A stretch of 64,000 nucleotides of DNA from the NCBI RefSeq assembly GCF_020360975.1, contig NW_025408667.1, forward strand, positions 248,001-312,000. Direction: 5' to 3'. The notes under the pieces are model-generated. The model did not search any database, was not told where the DNA came from, and was given only the letters and a program-made list of their open reading frames with translations. Source of the DNA: Hirsutella rhossiliensis (Eukaryota > Ascomycota > Sordariomycetes > Hypocreales > Ophiocordycipitaceae). Made by a program: the position numbers and the translations under genes. Shown piece after piece: positions 11,905 to 22,203 of the stretch (its first letter is position 1; every line of letters starts with the position of its first letter).

Positions 11905-13092
11905 CTCGTTCATGACAACTCATCAAGGGCCGCCAGAGGGCCGATGAGCCACCATTCTTGTCCTCGTCCTAAGCTTCAAAGCTTATGCCGTGTTGGCAGA
12001 CTGTCGTACCGGGCCACAAAACGTCGCATTATATAAATCGAGCAATGATTGGTGCAGCTGCTTCATTGCCGTGAATCGGCATCTTGGTCGTTAACCGGCT
12101 TCACGTACGAAGTTTCCCGTTCATGTTTTTTTTCAGCTTCTTAAATTGTCCTCAGAAATCAACCATGACTACGGAATGTTCCGGCAGAGTGACAAGAAGG
12201 CATCAAGATGTTCCAAGCCCCCGCCCAGAAGGCGCATTGGCGAGACTACTCTAAACGGCAAACTGTCCAGCTACAAAACTTTCTAATTTCGGAAAGCCCA
12301 AAAGAGGCATGTAATCCAGCTCCATAACACCAATTCTCCAACTAGCAACTCCGACTGTAACGACACAACCTTTGGTAAAAGCCTGGGACATGTCGCATGC
12401 TCACGAGTACCGTGTCGTTCTTGAAACTGTGGCCACATGGAAGCTGCCGCGTCAGCACTAGAGCCGCTCAATTCATCAAGTCGCCTTCGTCAGGTTCTCC
12501 CCCTGCCTCGTCACAGCGGCTTTTCGGTCCACGCTCCCGCCGGGCTGCCTGCCAGTTTACGCAGGGAGTGCTAAGTAGGTTGATAACGACTTCCATCGCC
12601 TTTTTGTTGAGACGATTACTTATTGGTTACAAAATGTCATTGAACATCAACAAGACAGCTCGGAATATTCGCCCTTCTGCCCGTTCAATGAGTAATTGCC
12701 CTCGAAAGCCGCATGCTGCCGATCACCAGAAGCCCGCCCGCCCCAGCTGTTACGTTTCAAGTTCACTTAGTGCTTGACTCGTACGAATTGATCCACCAAT
12801 GAATAGTACAAGCCGTCACGCCATCCTCGCTTGTATTCTGACTCCCTTGTGGTGCTTGATCCGAAAAGGGCATCTCCGCCGCACGGTACTCTGTCCACGC
12901 GATGGCGATATAGCACGGCCATCGTCGACGGCATCTCTAGCGGTCCCAGACCTGCGCACTTCGCAGAGAGATTGAAAGTATAAATATCCTCCCTCCAAGC
13001 GAGACATCACCAGACATTATCCATCATCTCGTTTTGCCTTCTTGCTGCCTCGTAGCCCTCAGACCAAGGAACGGCTGGATTCTGCCGAAATT
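11905..13092. other. Intergenic region between ligase alpha and MFS genes
   Basis: About 1.2 kb of normal composition. Open frames here (for example 12397-12777 +) have no recognisable domain and no splice logic, so I do not call a gene. The right end holds the MFS promoter. Confidence 0.5.
12978..12988 (+). promoter_or_regulatory. TATA-box candidate for the MFS gene
   Basis: agtataaatat lies about 105-115 bp upstream of the MFS start codon (13093) and is followed by a C/T-rich stretch, a usual layout for a fungal TATA box and transcription start. Confidence 0.5.
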
Positions 13093-14800
13093 ATGATTGC
13101 AACGTCGACCACCACGATTGAGCTCGAGGAGATTGGGCTGCCGGCTCAGCCAGCTCCCGCCGAGCATCCGGACTCACGGGTTGGCCGCGAATGGGGAATA
13201 GACAAGAGGTCAGAACCAAATCGCCTGGGCGAATCCGAACACCGGGACCCGAGCCCTACGCCGGCCGCCCGGGCCCCTGAGAAGTGGAACGAGCCGCGCC
13301 GGAACTTGTATCGACTCGGGGCGGCGTTTTGGTGCTTCTTTGTCATGGGAGCGAATGATGCAGTCTATGGCGTGAGTGATCGTACACTGTTTCCAGTCAC
13401 TGTCCAAAGTCCCGACACATCATTACCTGTATGAACAGCACTGACACCAGTCGTCGCTCCCTCTTGTTCAACTACAGGCATTGATTCCGTATGTAAGTAT
13501 TATCTCGTGTGGTCCAGGTCTTGATCGTCAAGATATTGAAGCGGCTGCTGATTATATGACCGCCCGTGAAGCTCGAGTCTTACTACAATCTCACGTACCT
13601 TGTCGTCTCACTCGTCTTTCTATCCCCGTTTGTCGGCTACGTCTCCTCCGCGATACTAAACAACCATCTTCACCACAAGCTAGGCCAGCGCGGCATAGGA
13701 ATTTTGTGCGGATCGTGCCACCTTGCGGCCTATGTCATCATAGCCGCCCATCCGCCGTATGTGGCTCTCGTGTTTGCCTTTACCCTCGCCGGCTTTGGTA
13801 ACGGCGTGGCCGATGCAGCCTGGAACGCATGGGTCGGCAATCTGGCCAATTCGAGCGAGCTTCTCGGCTTCTTGCACGCCTTGTACGGCGCCGGCGGTGT
13901 CGTCAGCCCCCTTATCGCGACAACGTTGGTGACCAGGGCCAACCTGGAATGGTACTCGGTGTACTACATCATGGTGCGTGGAGCTTGACTGCTAGGGAGA
14001 TCAAATCACCAGATGTTCAATGTTCGGAGGCTAATCTGCATCATGTACAGATTGGTTTCGCTGCAGTTGAGCTCATAAGCTTGGCCCTGGCCTTCTGGGA
14101 CTCCAACGGGGCCACCTATCGCCGTGAATCTAGTGAAAGCTGGGAGGGAAGCGAGAGCGGCCTTTGCAATACTCTCTTCCGCATGCCAGCTGCCCGTGTC
14201 ACTTGGGTCGCCGCACTGTTCCTACTTTGCTATGTCGGCGTCGAAGTCGCCCTTGGGGGATGGATCGTTACCTTTATGCTCCGAGAGCGGCATGCGGGGG
14301 CCTTTGCGAGCGGCATGTCGGCAGTCGGTTTCTGGCTTGGCATTACTGTCGGGCGGGCTGTCCTCGGGTTTGTCACGCCGCGTTTAGGGGTGAAGATGTC
14401 GACAGCAGTAAGTCAATCTCGTCGTTCAACAGCTCTCTCTGACATGGCGCTGCACTAGAGCTACATGGGAGCGGTTATGGCACTCGAGCTCATCTTCTGG
14501 CTGGTGCCGCAATTCTACGTCTCGGCCGTCGCCGTCTCGCTCCAAGGCTTCTTCCTCGGGCCAATGTTCCCCAACGCCGTTCTGGTAGCCAGCAAACTCC
14601 TCCCCAAGCGCCAACATGTCGTTGTCATTGGCTTTGCCGCTGCTTTTGGGGGGTGCGGCGCCGCTCTGCTTCCCTTCTTGACTGGTCTTCTAGCACAATC
14701 ATCCGGTGTTCGAGTCCTTCAACCCATCGTCTTAGCGTTGATAGGCGCGATGCTCGTCATTTGGCTTTGCTTCCCGCGAGTCAATAAGAAAAGGGAATAG
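13093..14800 (+). CDS. Major facilitator superfamily transporter (BSC6-like)
   Basis: Membrane transporter of 464 aa. Exons: 13093-13371, 13478-13492, 13572-13973, 14051-14407, 14459-14800, all in phase 0 with GT/AG ends. The second exon is only 15 nt (ALIPY); with it the first transmembrane segment reads MGANDAVYGALIPY, a typical start for this fungal MFS group. The N-terminal ~75 residues are hydrophilic, charged and cytosolic. Later segments include VVSLVFLSPFVGYV, FTLAGFGNGVADAAWNAW, HALYGAGGVVSPLI, a charged central loop (about residues 255-275), SAVGFWLGITVGRAVLGF, FFLGPMFPNAVL and a basic tail (VNKKRE). I chose the first ATG; upstream in-frame codons lack ATG. The substrate cannot be read from sequence. 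By context it may move the metabolite handled by the neighbouring CoA enzymes. Confidence 0.9.
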
Positions 14801-15239
14801 TGAGGAGGGTGTGTATATGTATTCTATAGCGATCTCTCATATATGACAGCCAACGCCACCATCGTTTCAAAGTCACCCGCCTTTCTTGAGTTAGCACGAA
14901 TGAGCTGGCATGAGATTTTAAGTACATGCTATCGAGACATATAATAAGGAAACTGGACGTTGCTTCATAAAGCTGGGCTTTTTTGTTAGGTTGTCAGGTC
15001 TTAGGTTGATGGGGTTGTTCGGAATTGTACATGGGTGTTCTCGCTCAACGGTCGATACCAACCCCATCGTGAACCGCAACTCCACATTGGACGCTACGTA
15101 TGAGATGCATAGTGAAATGCTTTTGGAATGGCAAGTAGTTTTTGCTCACTCTGATTCGTGTTGCTTGCTCAAGTCTAGACAACCCATCGTGTGATGCCGC
15201 TCTGCTCCGTCATGCGTCTCAGGCCTGTCCATTGGAGCA
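14801..15239. other. Convergent intergenic region
   Basis: About 440 bp between the 3' ends of the MFS gene (+) and the acetyltransferase (-). I see AT-rich 3'-UTR-like sequence and no gene. Confidence 0.5.
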
Positions 15240-16061
15240 TCATTCGGAAGATGGAGCCAAGTCGGGAACCCGTTCTACAGACTTGACAACCTTGGCCGGG
15301 GAACCAATGGCGACGGAAAAGTCGGGGATCGACCTGGTCACCACACTTCCCGCGCCGATGGTGCATCCCTTTCCGATCGTCACCCCGGGCATGATGGTCG
15401 TGTTGCCCCCGATCCAGCAGTCATCCCCAATGGTCACGTTGCCGGCATACTCAATGATGTCACGCCGTGATTGTACGTCAGTCTCGTGGGTTGCGGCGAA
15501 AATGGACACGAATGGGCCGAACATGACGCGGTGCCCAATCTTGACCATGCCGCAATCCAGTATCACCAAGCTTCGTCATGTAAGCGGCGTGTCAGTCGCT
15601 TCTGCTGGGCTGAGGGACATAAAGGGAAAAGCGGCCCTACAGCACGCCTGGCAGACATACTTGAAGTTGGAGTAAAAGGACTCCCCTATGGTGATGTTGC
15701 AGCCGTAGTCGATGTTCAAGGGAGGCTCGATGAAGGGTGCCTTGCCGACTTTGCCCAACATCTGCTTGAGCATCTTCTCGCGGTCGGCGGCGAGCGACTC
15801 AGCTGTGGCATCATCTGGGAAGTGCGAATTGTACTTGTGCATGAGCCTCCTTGCTCTGAATCGCCCATTGACGAGCTCGGGTGCCAGGCAGTCGTATCTG
15901 ATGACAGACAACGTGAGTTGAGGATGGAATGGGAGAGGGAGGAGGGGTAAATATACTTACAGGACGCCCGAGACCATCTTCTCATAGTCGTCGCACCACG
16001 GCACGTTAGAAAGCGTCTTTGCAAAGGCTATCGTAGCCGGGTCTTTCTCTGCTTTGGCCAT
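15240..16061 (-). CDS. Maltose/galactoside O-acetyltransferase family enzyme (hexapeptide repeat)
   Basis: Acetyl-CoA-dependent O-acetyltransferase of the Maa/LacA/NodL type, 222 aa. Exons on the minus strand: 16061-15961, 15897-15661, 15570-15240, with donors GTAAGT and GTATGT. Residues ~27-58 match the N-terminal maltose-acetyltransferase (Mac) motif: YEKMVSGVLYDCLAPEL, then RFRARRLMHKYN. The rest is a left-handed beta-helix of hexapeptide repeats, e.g. VKIGHRVMFGPFVSI, VTIGDDCWIGGNT, VTIGKGCTIGAGSVV. The second exon junction restores FNLVILD. The catalytic His is conserved in AATHETD (about residue 141). No signal peptide, so likely cytosolic. The acceptor may be a sugar or a small hydroxylated metabolite; the substrate is unknown. 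Expression is probably independent of the beta subunit gene, 750 bp upstream on the same strand. Confidence 0.9.
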
Positions 16062-16812
16062 TCTGGGCACGTATTTTGCTGTATTCCGTATGGATGCTGC
16101 CGCAGTCGCGACTTTGAAGGGGGAGGAAGGTTTGCGTCTCGGCCGTGGCCAGCAAACGAACTTTCTGCCTGCTTTGGTTTCACCCCTGCCGGCTGGCTAT
16201 CAATATCCACCGAAGAGGACACGTCCATTAATAGTGTTTCCCGGCATTGGGCAGCCCACTGTATTACTAACAAGAATTCCGGATACGAATCACGGAGAGC
16301 AGCTCGCCCAGGGCCAGTGGATGCGTCGCCAACTACAGATACTGGTCGGGATAACTTTGTGTGTTACATGCAGGGAAGCCAACTGGATTCCTCCCCTCGC
16401 CATTATCTCGCACCAGTGGCCAGCCAGCCGTCGCTCTCAGGCAGGTTTGACTGGGTCAGCTGTCGGAGCGAGACTGGTTTTGCAGTATTTCCGTCATCAA
16501 TCGCACGACTTCGATTCACTTGGCGCAACTAGCGGCGCATCTGTTGTACAATATCCGTATGTACATGCTCCTCGCATATACCTTAACTACCGGCCTTCTT
16601 CTTCGAGCCAATGTTCACCATTACACGGACATCTATAGCGCCCATTTTCTTGTCTGACAGCGATCTTTGGTGGTCAGCAGGTCAAATGCCATCGATTGAC
16701 CAACGCCATGACCGACAACAGATTCGGTTTATGAGGAAGATCGCAGGGGTCATTAAAGTATTTGATGCTCTGTGGCAGGGAAGCAAGGGATAAATCCTCA
16801 CAAACAATCATG
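16062..16812. promoter_or_regulatory. Acetyltransferase upstream region
   Basis: Non-coding stretch between the acetyltransferase start and the ligase beta stop codon. It should hold the beta 3'-UTR and the acetyltransferase promoter. I see no recognisable protein motif in either strand. Confidence 0.4.
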
Positions 16813-18391
16813 TCATGCCGACTCGGCAAGCTCGACGACCCGTTGCGCCGCGCGTCCAAAGTCGGATTCCACGTACAGCCCCAACTTTGCTTCCTCCAGC
16901 TATATCGGGGGATTGAGGTTAGCTTGGCCGGTTGCCAGCTCTGCGCCTTCAACGATGGACCTACAAGCTGGAGACCCTTCTCCGAGTTGGTGCCCTGCAG
17001 TCTAACGACCATTGGCACGCGAATGTCCAGCTCATCGGCAGCGCCAATGATGGACTCTGCAATCATGTCGCAGCGAGTCAGGCCTGTGGCTGATCAGCAG
17101 AGGTCCAGGCACGGTCAGCTGCCAAGATGCCACGGTTTTTCTACCTCCATAGATGTTGACCAGTATCGCCCTGACTCTCTTGTCGCGCGTGATAATTCCA
17201 AATGCTTGTTGCATCGTCTCTTTGGTGGCCTTCCCGCCTGCATCTAGGAAGTTTGCGCTCGCGCCCCCCTGGAAGCCAATGGCGTCGTTGGTCGCCATTG
17301 CCAACCCTGCTCCGTTGACCACGTTGGCAATGTTGCCGTCCATCTTGACGTACACCAGGCCGTGCTTCTCTGCTTCGAGCTCTTCGGCGACATCTTGGCT
17401 TGCGTCTCGAAGAGCAAAGAGGTCTGCTTGGCGCTTCGCCGCTGCATTGTCGAAGACGAACCTGGATCCGATGCTCGTCAAGGTTCCGTCCGCTGAGCAC
17501 GCCAGCGGGTTGATCTCGAGCATCGTCGCGTCTCGTTTCGAGAAAATGTCAAATATTTGCTGGAGTACATGCTCAAGGTTCTTCGTTTCGCGCGGGCTTG
17601 TTCCGAGCCGCGCAGATATCTCAGAAACGAGGTCCGATGTGATGCCTTTCGAGAGACCAAAGTTGAAGGTGAAGATACTTTCCGGGGAAAGCCGGGCTAT
17701 CGCATCAATGTCTCTGCCCCCCTTTTTCGAGATGACAATGGCTGGACTATAGTTTTCTCGGTCAATCATCATTGCCAGATACCAGTTCCATTCCGACTCG
17801 ACAGACTCCGTGATGTAGAGCTCATTCACCCTGATGCCTTGTGGAGATGAGTACCGTCTGCGGAAAAGACTACCGAGCATCTCCGAAGCCATGGATTCGC
17901 CTTGCTTTGCCTTCTCGACTGCTTGAACTCCGCCTCGGAGGCCACTCTCAAATTCGCCGTCTTCGCGGCCGCGTCCAAGAACCTGCGCCTTGATGACACA
18001 TTTTGGTCCTTCCAGTGAGTTAGTTCAATCCAATCGCCTGCTGTGGTCAGCTTATTCACCTAGCTTATCAATTGCCTCTCGGACTTCGGTCACGCTTCGG
18101 GCAAGCTGACCGCGGGGAACTGGCACTCCTAGCTGCACACCCAACCCCGTTAGAGGTCATCATGAGTGAACAAGGGCAGCTGGGGCAGTCTGGGTGCGCT
18201 TTACTTGGCTCAGCAACTTCTGAGACTCGTGTTCGTGCAGACTGAGTGGTCGTGTCTGCACTCTAGCCGCGTACTGCAGCACAGGAGGTTAGCTAAGAGT
18301 CACGGATCGCTGCAGTGGCTGGAAAGTGAGGTCTGCTTGGTACCTTTGGCGTCATTCGCAAGAGCCTCAGGGACATCTGACAGAGAGCCAT
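16813..18391 (-). CDS. Succinyl-CoA ligase (ADP/GDP-forming) beta subunit, mitochondrial
   Basis: Nucleotide-binding ATP-grasp partner of the alpha subunit; 419 aa. Exons on the minus strand: 18391-18344, 18273-18205, 18132-18060, 18008-17145, 17083-16965, 16899-16813. The summed length is exactly 420 codons. Exon 1 encodes a presequence (MALCQMSLRLLRMTPK). Exon 2 gives RPLSLHEHESQKLL, the conserved start of the mature protein. Then follow VPVPRGQLARS, CVIKAQVLGRGRE, FESGLRGGVQAVEKA, MLEINPLA (near residue 227), VNGAGLAMATNDAI, NIYGGLTRCD across the fourth intron, VPMVVRLQGTN and a C-terminal helix ending VVELAESA. The GG-x-x-RCD loop, part of the dicarboxylate site in this family, reads GGLTRCD. 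Intron branch sites (ctaac) are visible in introns 1 and 3. Probably works as a heterodimer with the 10634-11904 product. Confidence 0.92.
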
Positions 18392-19275
18392 CGAACCAGC
18401 CTATGGGCTTGAAGTCTATATGGTGGTATTGATGGCACGATAGACGATTTCACGGGCTCGCATGTTTGGCTCCTCGGGTATTTGTCGAGCGTCGTCTCAG
18501 GCAGTGTATCTTAGAAGAACTTCTCCAGAACACAGGCATCGTCGACTCCACGTGCTTTGCAATTATCGGGTTCAACTTCCAAGAGCTCACGAACTACGAA
18601 ATCTTTTGTGAGCCGGCCACCTAAAATAGAATGGAAGCGCTGACTGCACTACCAAAACCAGACGCACCTCGGCTATTGACGGGGAGGAATGCGGAGGATG
18701 CGGAGTATCCGGGGAGGCTGGGCGGCGCTAATCACAAGCAAGCAAGTGATTCTGTTGGGCAACAACCGTCAATTAGGTAAGGGTTGCCTGTGCAAACAGG
18801 GCCCAAGGAGCCACACACACACATCCACACAAGGATAACCCATCTCTACACATGAGGCCAAGGGAGGTTGCAAATTGGTATCAGGAGCCAAGGACATCAA
18901 GGAAATCAGGGTAAGGCTATGTTAGCAGCTATATCAGGGTCTAGAAGAGGTATCTGTACGTATAATACCCCTTTGGGTCTCACGTAGCTAGAAAGGGGCA
19001 TGCACATTTGTCACATCAATTCGTTGCCCCTGATCACTTCCACATGCGCTCTCAAACACCCGTTTGAGAGATCCATATTCGGCAATATGGCACTTATCGT
19101 GGTGATGAGTCCACACGTGCAGCGCGTGTACAGAAAGGAATGACGGGAATGATTAAAGAAGACACATGTTGCTTGAGCTTGACAGCGCCATTACAGAGTT
19201 TCATTCTCATTCTAGAGAACTGTGCGCATTATTACGCGTATCTGGAGCCGAAGTGCCTCATTGTATTCAATCTCG
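18392..19275. other. Intergenic region upstream of ligase beta, with an orphan open frame
   Basis: About 880 bp with normal CA/TG content, including a (CA)n run near 18816-18825. A plus-strand frame without ATG runs 18433-18624 and ends FAIIGFNFQELTNYEIF plus a few residues, with a protein-like composition. I do not recognise it and list it separately in the findings. The 5' part (18392-18700) is the likely promoter of the beta subunit. Confidence 0.4.
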
Positions 19276-20102
19276 TCATGCGAACACCTCAGACTTCATG
19301 CACGCTATTCCATTCTTCTCAGCAACAATCTCATAGGAATGCCCTCTGGCCTCACCAACTTTGCATCGTCCAGTGCGGATATGATAAGTCTCGCCTGCAT
19401 AGACAGGTGACAGAGCCCGATAGTTGATGTTTGTTGGCTCACTTTCGTTGCCGTGAACATCACGCCAGTAGTCGAGAATGCAGATGAAGTTCAACGGTCC
19501 GTGTACGACGAGTTGGGTGTCCCTCGACGTCTCAGCACCAATATTCATTGTAATGTATTTTGTGTCCATTGAACGTAAGTGCTGAGAAGCGGAAAAGGCA
19601 AACGTAGGACTAATGTCGGACAACAGAGTTTGGTTCATCCGAAAACGAATGAGCACCGGAGTGCTGCCTTTCCATCGACGCATGCACCGCGCCAGAGCAT
19701 TTAGCCCCCGGCCCACATGCGTCTTGTAAAAAGCTCGGGTACATTGAAGGTGAGGTTAATGCCATCCGGGCCGAGTTGCATCTCGACTGCCTCGGGGGTG
19801 AAGTATACAAGGTGATATCCAGGCGGGATGGGAGTGCCTGCGGGCGGCGGATCATTGGACACGTCGATTTTCCCCAGACGCGATCTCCCGAGTGCCAGAG
19901 CAAGATTTTGAAGTTAATTGGCGTCGAGAATTTGGCGACGGACATTGACGGAGCCTGCAAAGTTGTCCAAAAGACGCAAGGCCGCATCGTGGGCTGTCGT
20001 GTTTGGAAGCCACGTTCTAGACAGACAGAAGGTGCGCAGCTGCTCCGGCCACAGAGACGACGCAAAGCGAAGCGTCCGGCGCATGCTTGCGCTTTGAGCC
20101 AT
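19276..20102 (-). pseudogene. HTD2/MaoC-like hot-dog acyl-CoA hydratase, broken
   Basis: Resembles the fungal double-hot-dog family of mitochondrial 3-hydroxyacyl-thioester dehydratase (HTD2) and mesaconyl/itaconyl-CoA hydratases. Start 20102 gives a basic presequence (MAQSASMRRTLRFASSLW). The N-terminal hot-dog part reads GKIDVSNDPPPAGTPIPPGY and FTRRMWAGG; the C-terminal part reads LFRFSALTFNGHKIHYNEYW in one frame and LVVHGPL in another, ending ACMKSEVFA at 19276. It is dead: in-frame TAA at 19914-19916 (expected CAA), TAA at 19701-19703, a TGA (expected CGA) at 19532-19534, and at least two frameshifts, since the three parts lie in three frames. About 70 residues between the two halves are missing compared with the family. 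Several stops fit C-to-T changes on the coding strand. Confidence 0.75.
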
Positions 20103-21114
20103 GTTTATGTCTAGCACAGACCTGATCTTGTACGTTGCATACGCACAGGTCGAACTGAACTGAGGATTAGTACAGTTGTTCATATGCCGTCCGTTCACGT
20201 AGTTGACCAGTTGAACTAGAGAGCCAGCTAAGCCCTATAGACAGAGTGATGGGGGAGATAAATTAGCAAGCATAACATAAGCAGTTGTCATTCTAACCTC
20301 GGTCACATTCCGAGGCCGGATGTCTTTCCCAGCTATGGATGCGTTCGTAATTTTTTTCCCTGGAAAACACGAGAGGGCCTGCCACTGTCGCAATCCTGTC
20401 TAGAGGGGCATGCACCCAAAGTCTCCAAAGTTGCTCCCTGGTTCAAGCCGTTCTCGCCAGAGGCACGCGCAAGCGCTCAGCATAGTAAACCTTGCCGCAC
20501 CAAGCCGAGGGAGAGCACATGGTTGAGGACCGCCAAGCCATATTGCAGGGAAATCCAGGCGGCGGTAATGGGGACGAAATGCGGTCTTTATGAGTTCTTT
20601 ATGCGGCCTTTTCAATACAAAGAGCGACTACAACTATACGACTTTTGTATCTTGATCAATGAGGAGCAACAGACCTCTCGGCACCAAATGCCAGACCGTA
20701 TACTTACATCTCAGGGCATCCTCACAGCCCCTCCCTATCTTTAACGCCGGGTATGGTTTCTGGCCCTCCCTCTCTAATGTCGTGTGCGATTTCCAGCCCT
20801 CCCTAGATTTAGCTAGTATTATATGAGGAAAAAATAATTATAGTAGGGAATTAAAGGAGTATTACTCTGGTTAAATTATAATATTTTAAGTGGTTTATGG
20901 CGGTGGGCCGTAAGTAATAAGCCGATAAATCTTAAGGTCTGGGCATGATCCTAACGCTAAGGGCCGGCGCCGGCGCCCTCCTCTTAAGTCGACGATATAG
21001 CAGCACGAGGCATCTTTTAACTGTTATAATAGCTTTATAAACGCGGCAGCCGCACGATCATGCGAGAATTAAAAGGCGGTAAGGAAAGCAGCTAATAGGG
21101 ATATAAGACAGTTT
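20103..21114. other. Island right edge: decayed intergenic DNA
   Basis: 20103-20750 has normal composition and should hold the promoter of the hydratase pseudogene; short open frames (20400-20615 -, 20523-20744 +) have no recognisable domain. From about 20760 to 21060 the DNA becomes AT-rich with TA-rich, CA/TG-poor sequence (RIP-like) plus a GC palindrome-like run (ggccggcgccggcgcc, 20962-20977). Confidence 0.4.
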
Positions 21115-22085
21115 GTGGATCAGTGTAACGCAGCAGGAGGGGATGCCACTACGCCAATAATTGCCTATACGAGCAAAAAGTCCGCCAATGACACCGACTA
21201 CGGTAGTATCATTGCCGGCTGCGGTGTGGCGCTGGGGTATGAAGCCGATGCCGAGAAGACGGCAGCGCATTTCGGACACTTGCCCGACGGGCAGCGCTAT
21301 TACCGCACCGGGGATCAGGGCGTAATGCACCGAGCAGGCTACGTCGAGATCCTCGGCCGCCTGGACAACCAAGTGAAGATGAATGGTTTCCGCGTCGAAC
21401 TGGCGAAATCGACAGCGTGCTGCAGGCTCACTCGGCAGTGCAAGCATCGCTTTCACGGGTTGTCGCCCACGGCGGCCAGAAATCCCTAGCGTCGTACGTA
21501 GTGCCGCTGGTGTTTGATCGCCTGGCATTTAAGCTGGAAAAGCGCGGGATAAGAAGGGGAATAGACGCTTCGGCAACGGTCAAGGACTTGAAGCCGCTCA
21601 CGCCACAGACGATATTGTCCGACGCTGCCCGACGGGCACTGGCCCGCAAGAGCTATCGCCGCTATTATCAGGCTGACGACCAACTGACGCTGGAAACGCT
21701 GCAACCGTTGCTTCGCATTACGGTGCAGCCCGCGAGGAATAAGCGCCGGCTGCACCTGCCTCCGGAAAGGCTGTGGCCGGAGCTTGCCGTGCTGCTGACG
21801 CCCCTGCGCGCCTTCAAACATCAAATCGAAGGCCTAAACAAGCACATCTACCCTTCTGCAGGCGGGCTTTATCCCGTGAGAATATACGTGACGCTCTCCC
21901 GCGCCTGGGGCGAGTGTCGGGGCCATTGCTATTACCACCCTGAAAACCACGCACTGATGCAGCTTGCCGACGATCCCCAACTGCTGCCGGAAACAGGAGT
22001 CTATCTGCACCTGAATGCGTTTCTGCCGGCCATTGAGCCCGAGTACCATGAAGATGCGCCGGCGTACAGCATGCTGGAAGCAGGG
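21115..22085 (+). pseudogene. NRPS adenylation domain with inserted oxidase (A-Ox) fragment, indigoidine-synthetase-like
   Basis: Intronless fragment of a nonribosomal peptide synthetase. The first part (21170-21400) is the C-terminal half of an adenylation domain: ANDTDYGSI, then GVALGYEADAEKTAAHF, the A7 motif YYRTGDQG and the A8 motif GRLDNQVKMNGFRVEL. One base is missing at 21403-21404 (expected CTG GGC GAA), shifting into the frame that continues EIDSVLQAHSAVQASLSRVV. After a linker comes a SagB/McbC-type flavin oxidase (RRALARKSYRRYY, HIYPSAGGLYPVRIYV, YSMLEAG), lost at about 22085. About 30 residues are also missing between TDYGSI and the AGCGVALGY segment. Oxidase inserted after A8 is the layout of indigoidine and thiazole-forming synthetases. 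Codon use, lack of introns and normal CA/TG contrast with the flanks, so bacterial origin by transfer is possible. Confidence 0.75.
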
Positions 22086-22203
22086 TGTTTTTTTTTTATA
22101 TCATTACTCGCATGCAGCCTCTAGGGCCATGGCGAGGCTAATAGGGGCCTAGTCCTAGCTAGCTATAGAGCCCGAGGGCTTACAACCAATTAGGGAAAGG
22201 GTA
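22086..22203. other. Junction between NRPS fragment and Tc1-like element
   Basis: Short stretch with an abrupt T10 run at 22088-22097 directly after the lost oxidase frame. No gene seen. Confidence 0.4.

Noticed and set aside
12397..12777. 126-codon open frame between the ligase alpha and MFS genes.
   Set aside because: No domain resemblance, basic low-information composition, and it lies in a promoter-like interval.
16054..16638. 194-codon plus-strand frame between acetyltransferase and ligase beta.
   Set aside because: Overlaps the acetyltransferase 5' region, no recognisable motif, composition like non-coding DNA.
18816..18832. CA-repeat as a regulatory or CRISPR-like array.
   Set aside because: It is a short simple repeat with no spacer structure.
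10634..22085. A functional secondary-metabolite cluster built around the NRPS.
   Set aside because: The NRPS piece is truncated at both ends, internally deleted and frameshifted, and is separated from the other genes by a RIP-like patch. It cannot be a working core enzyme.
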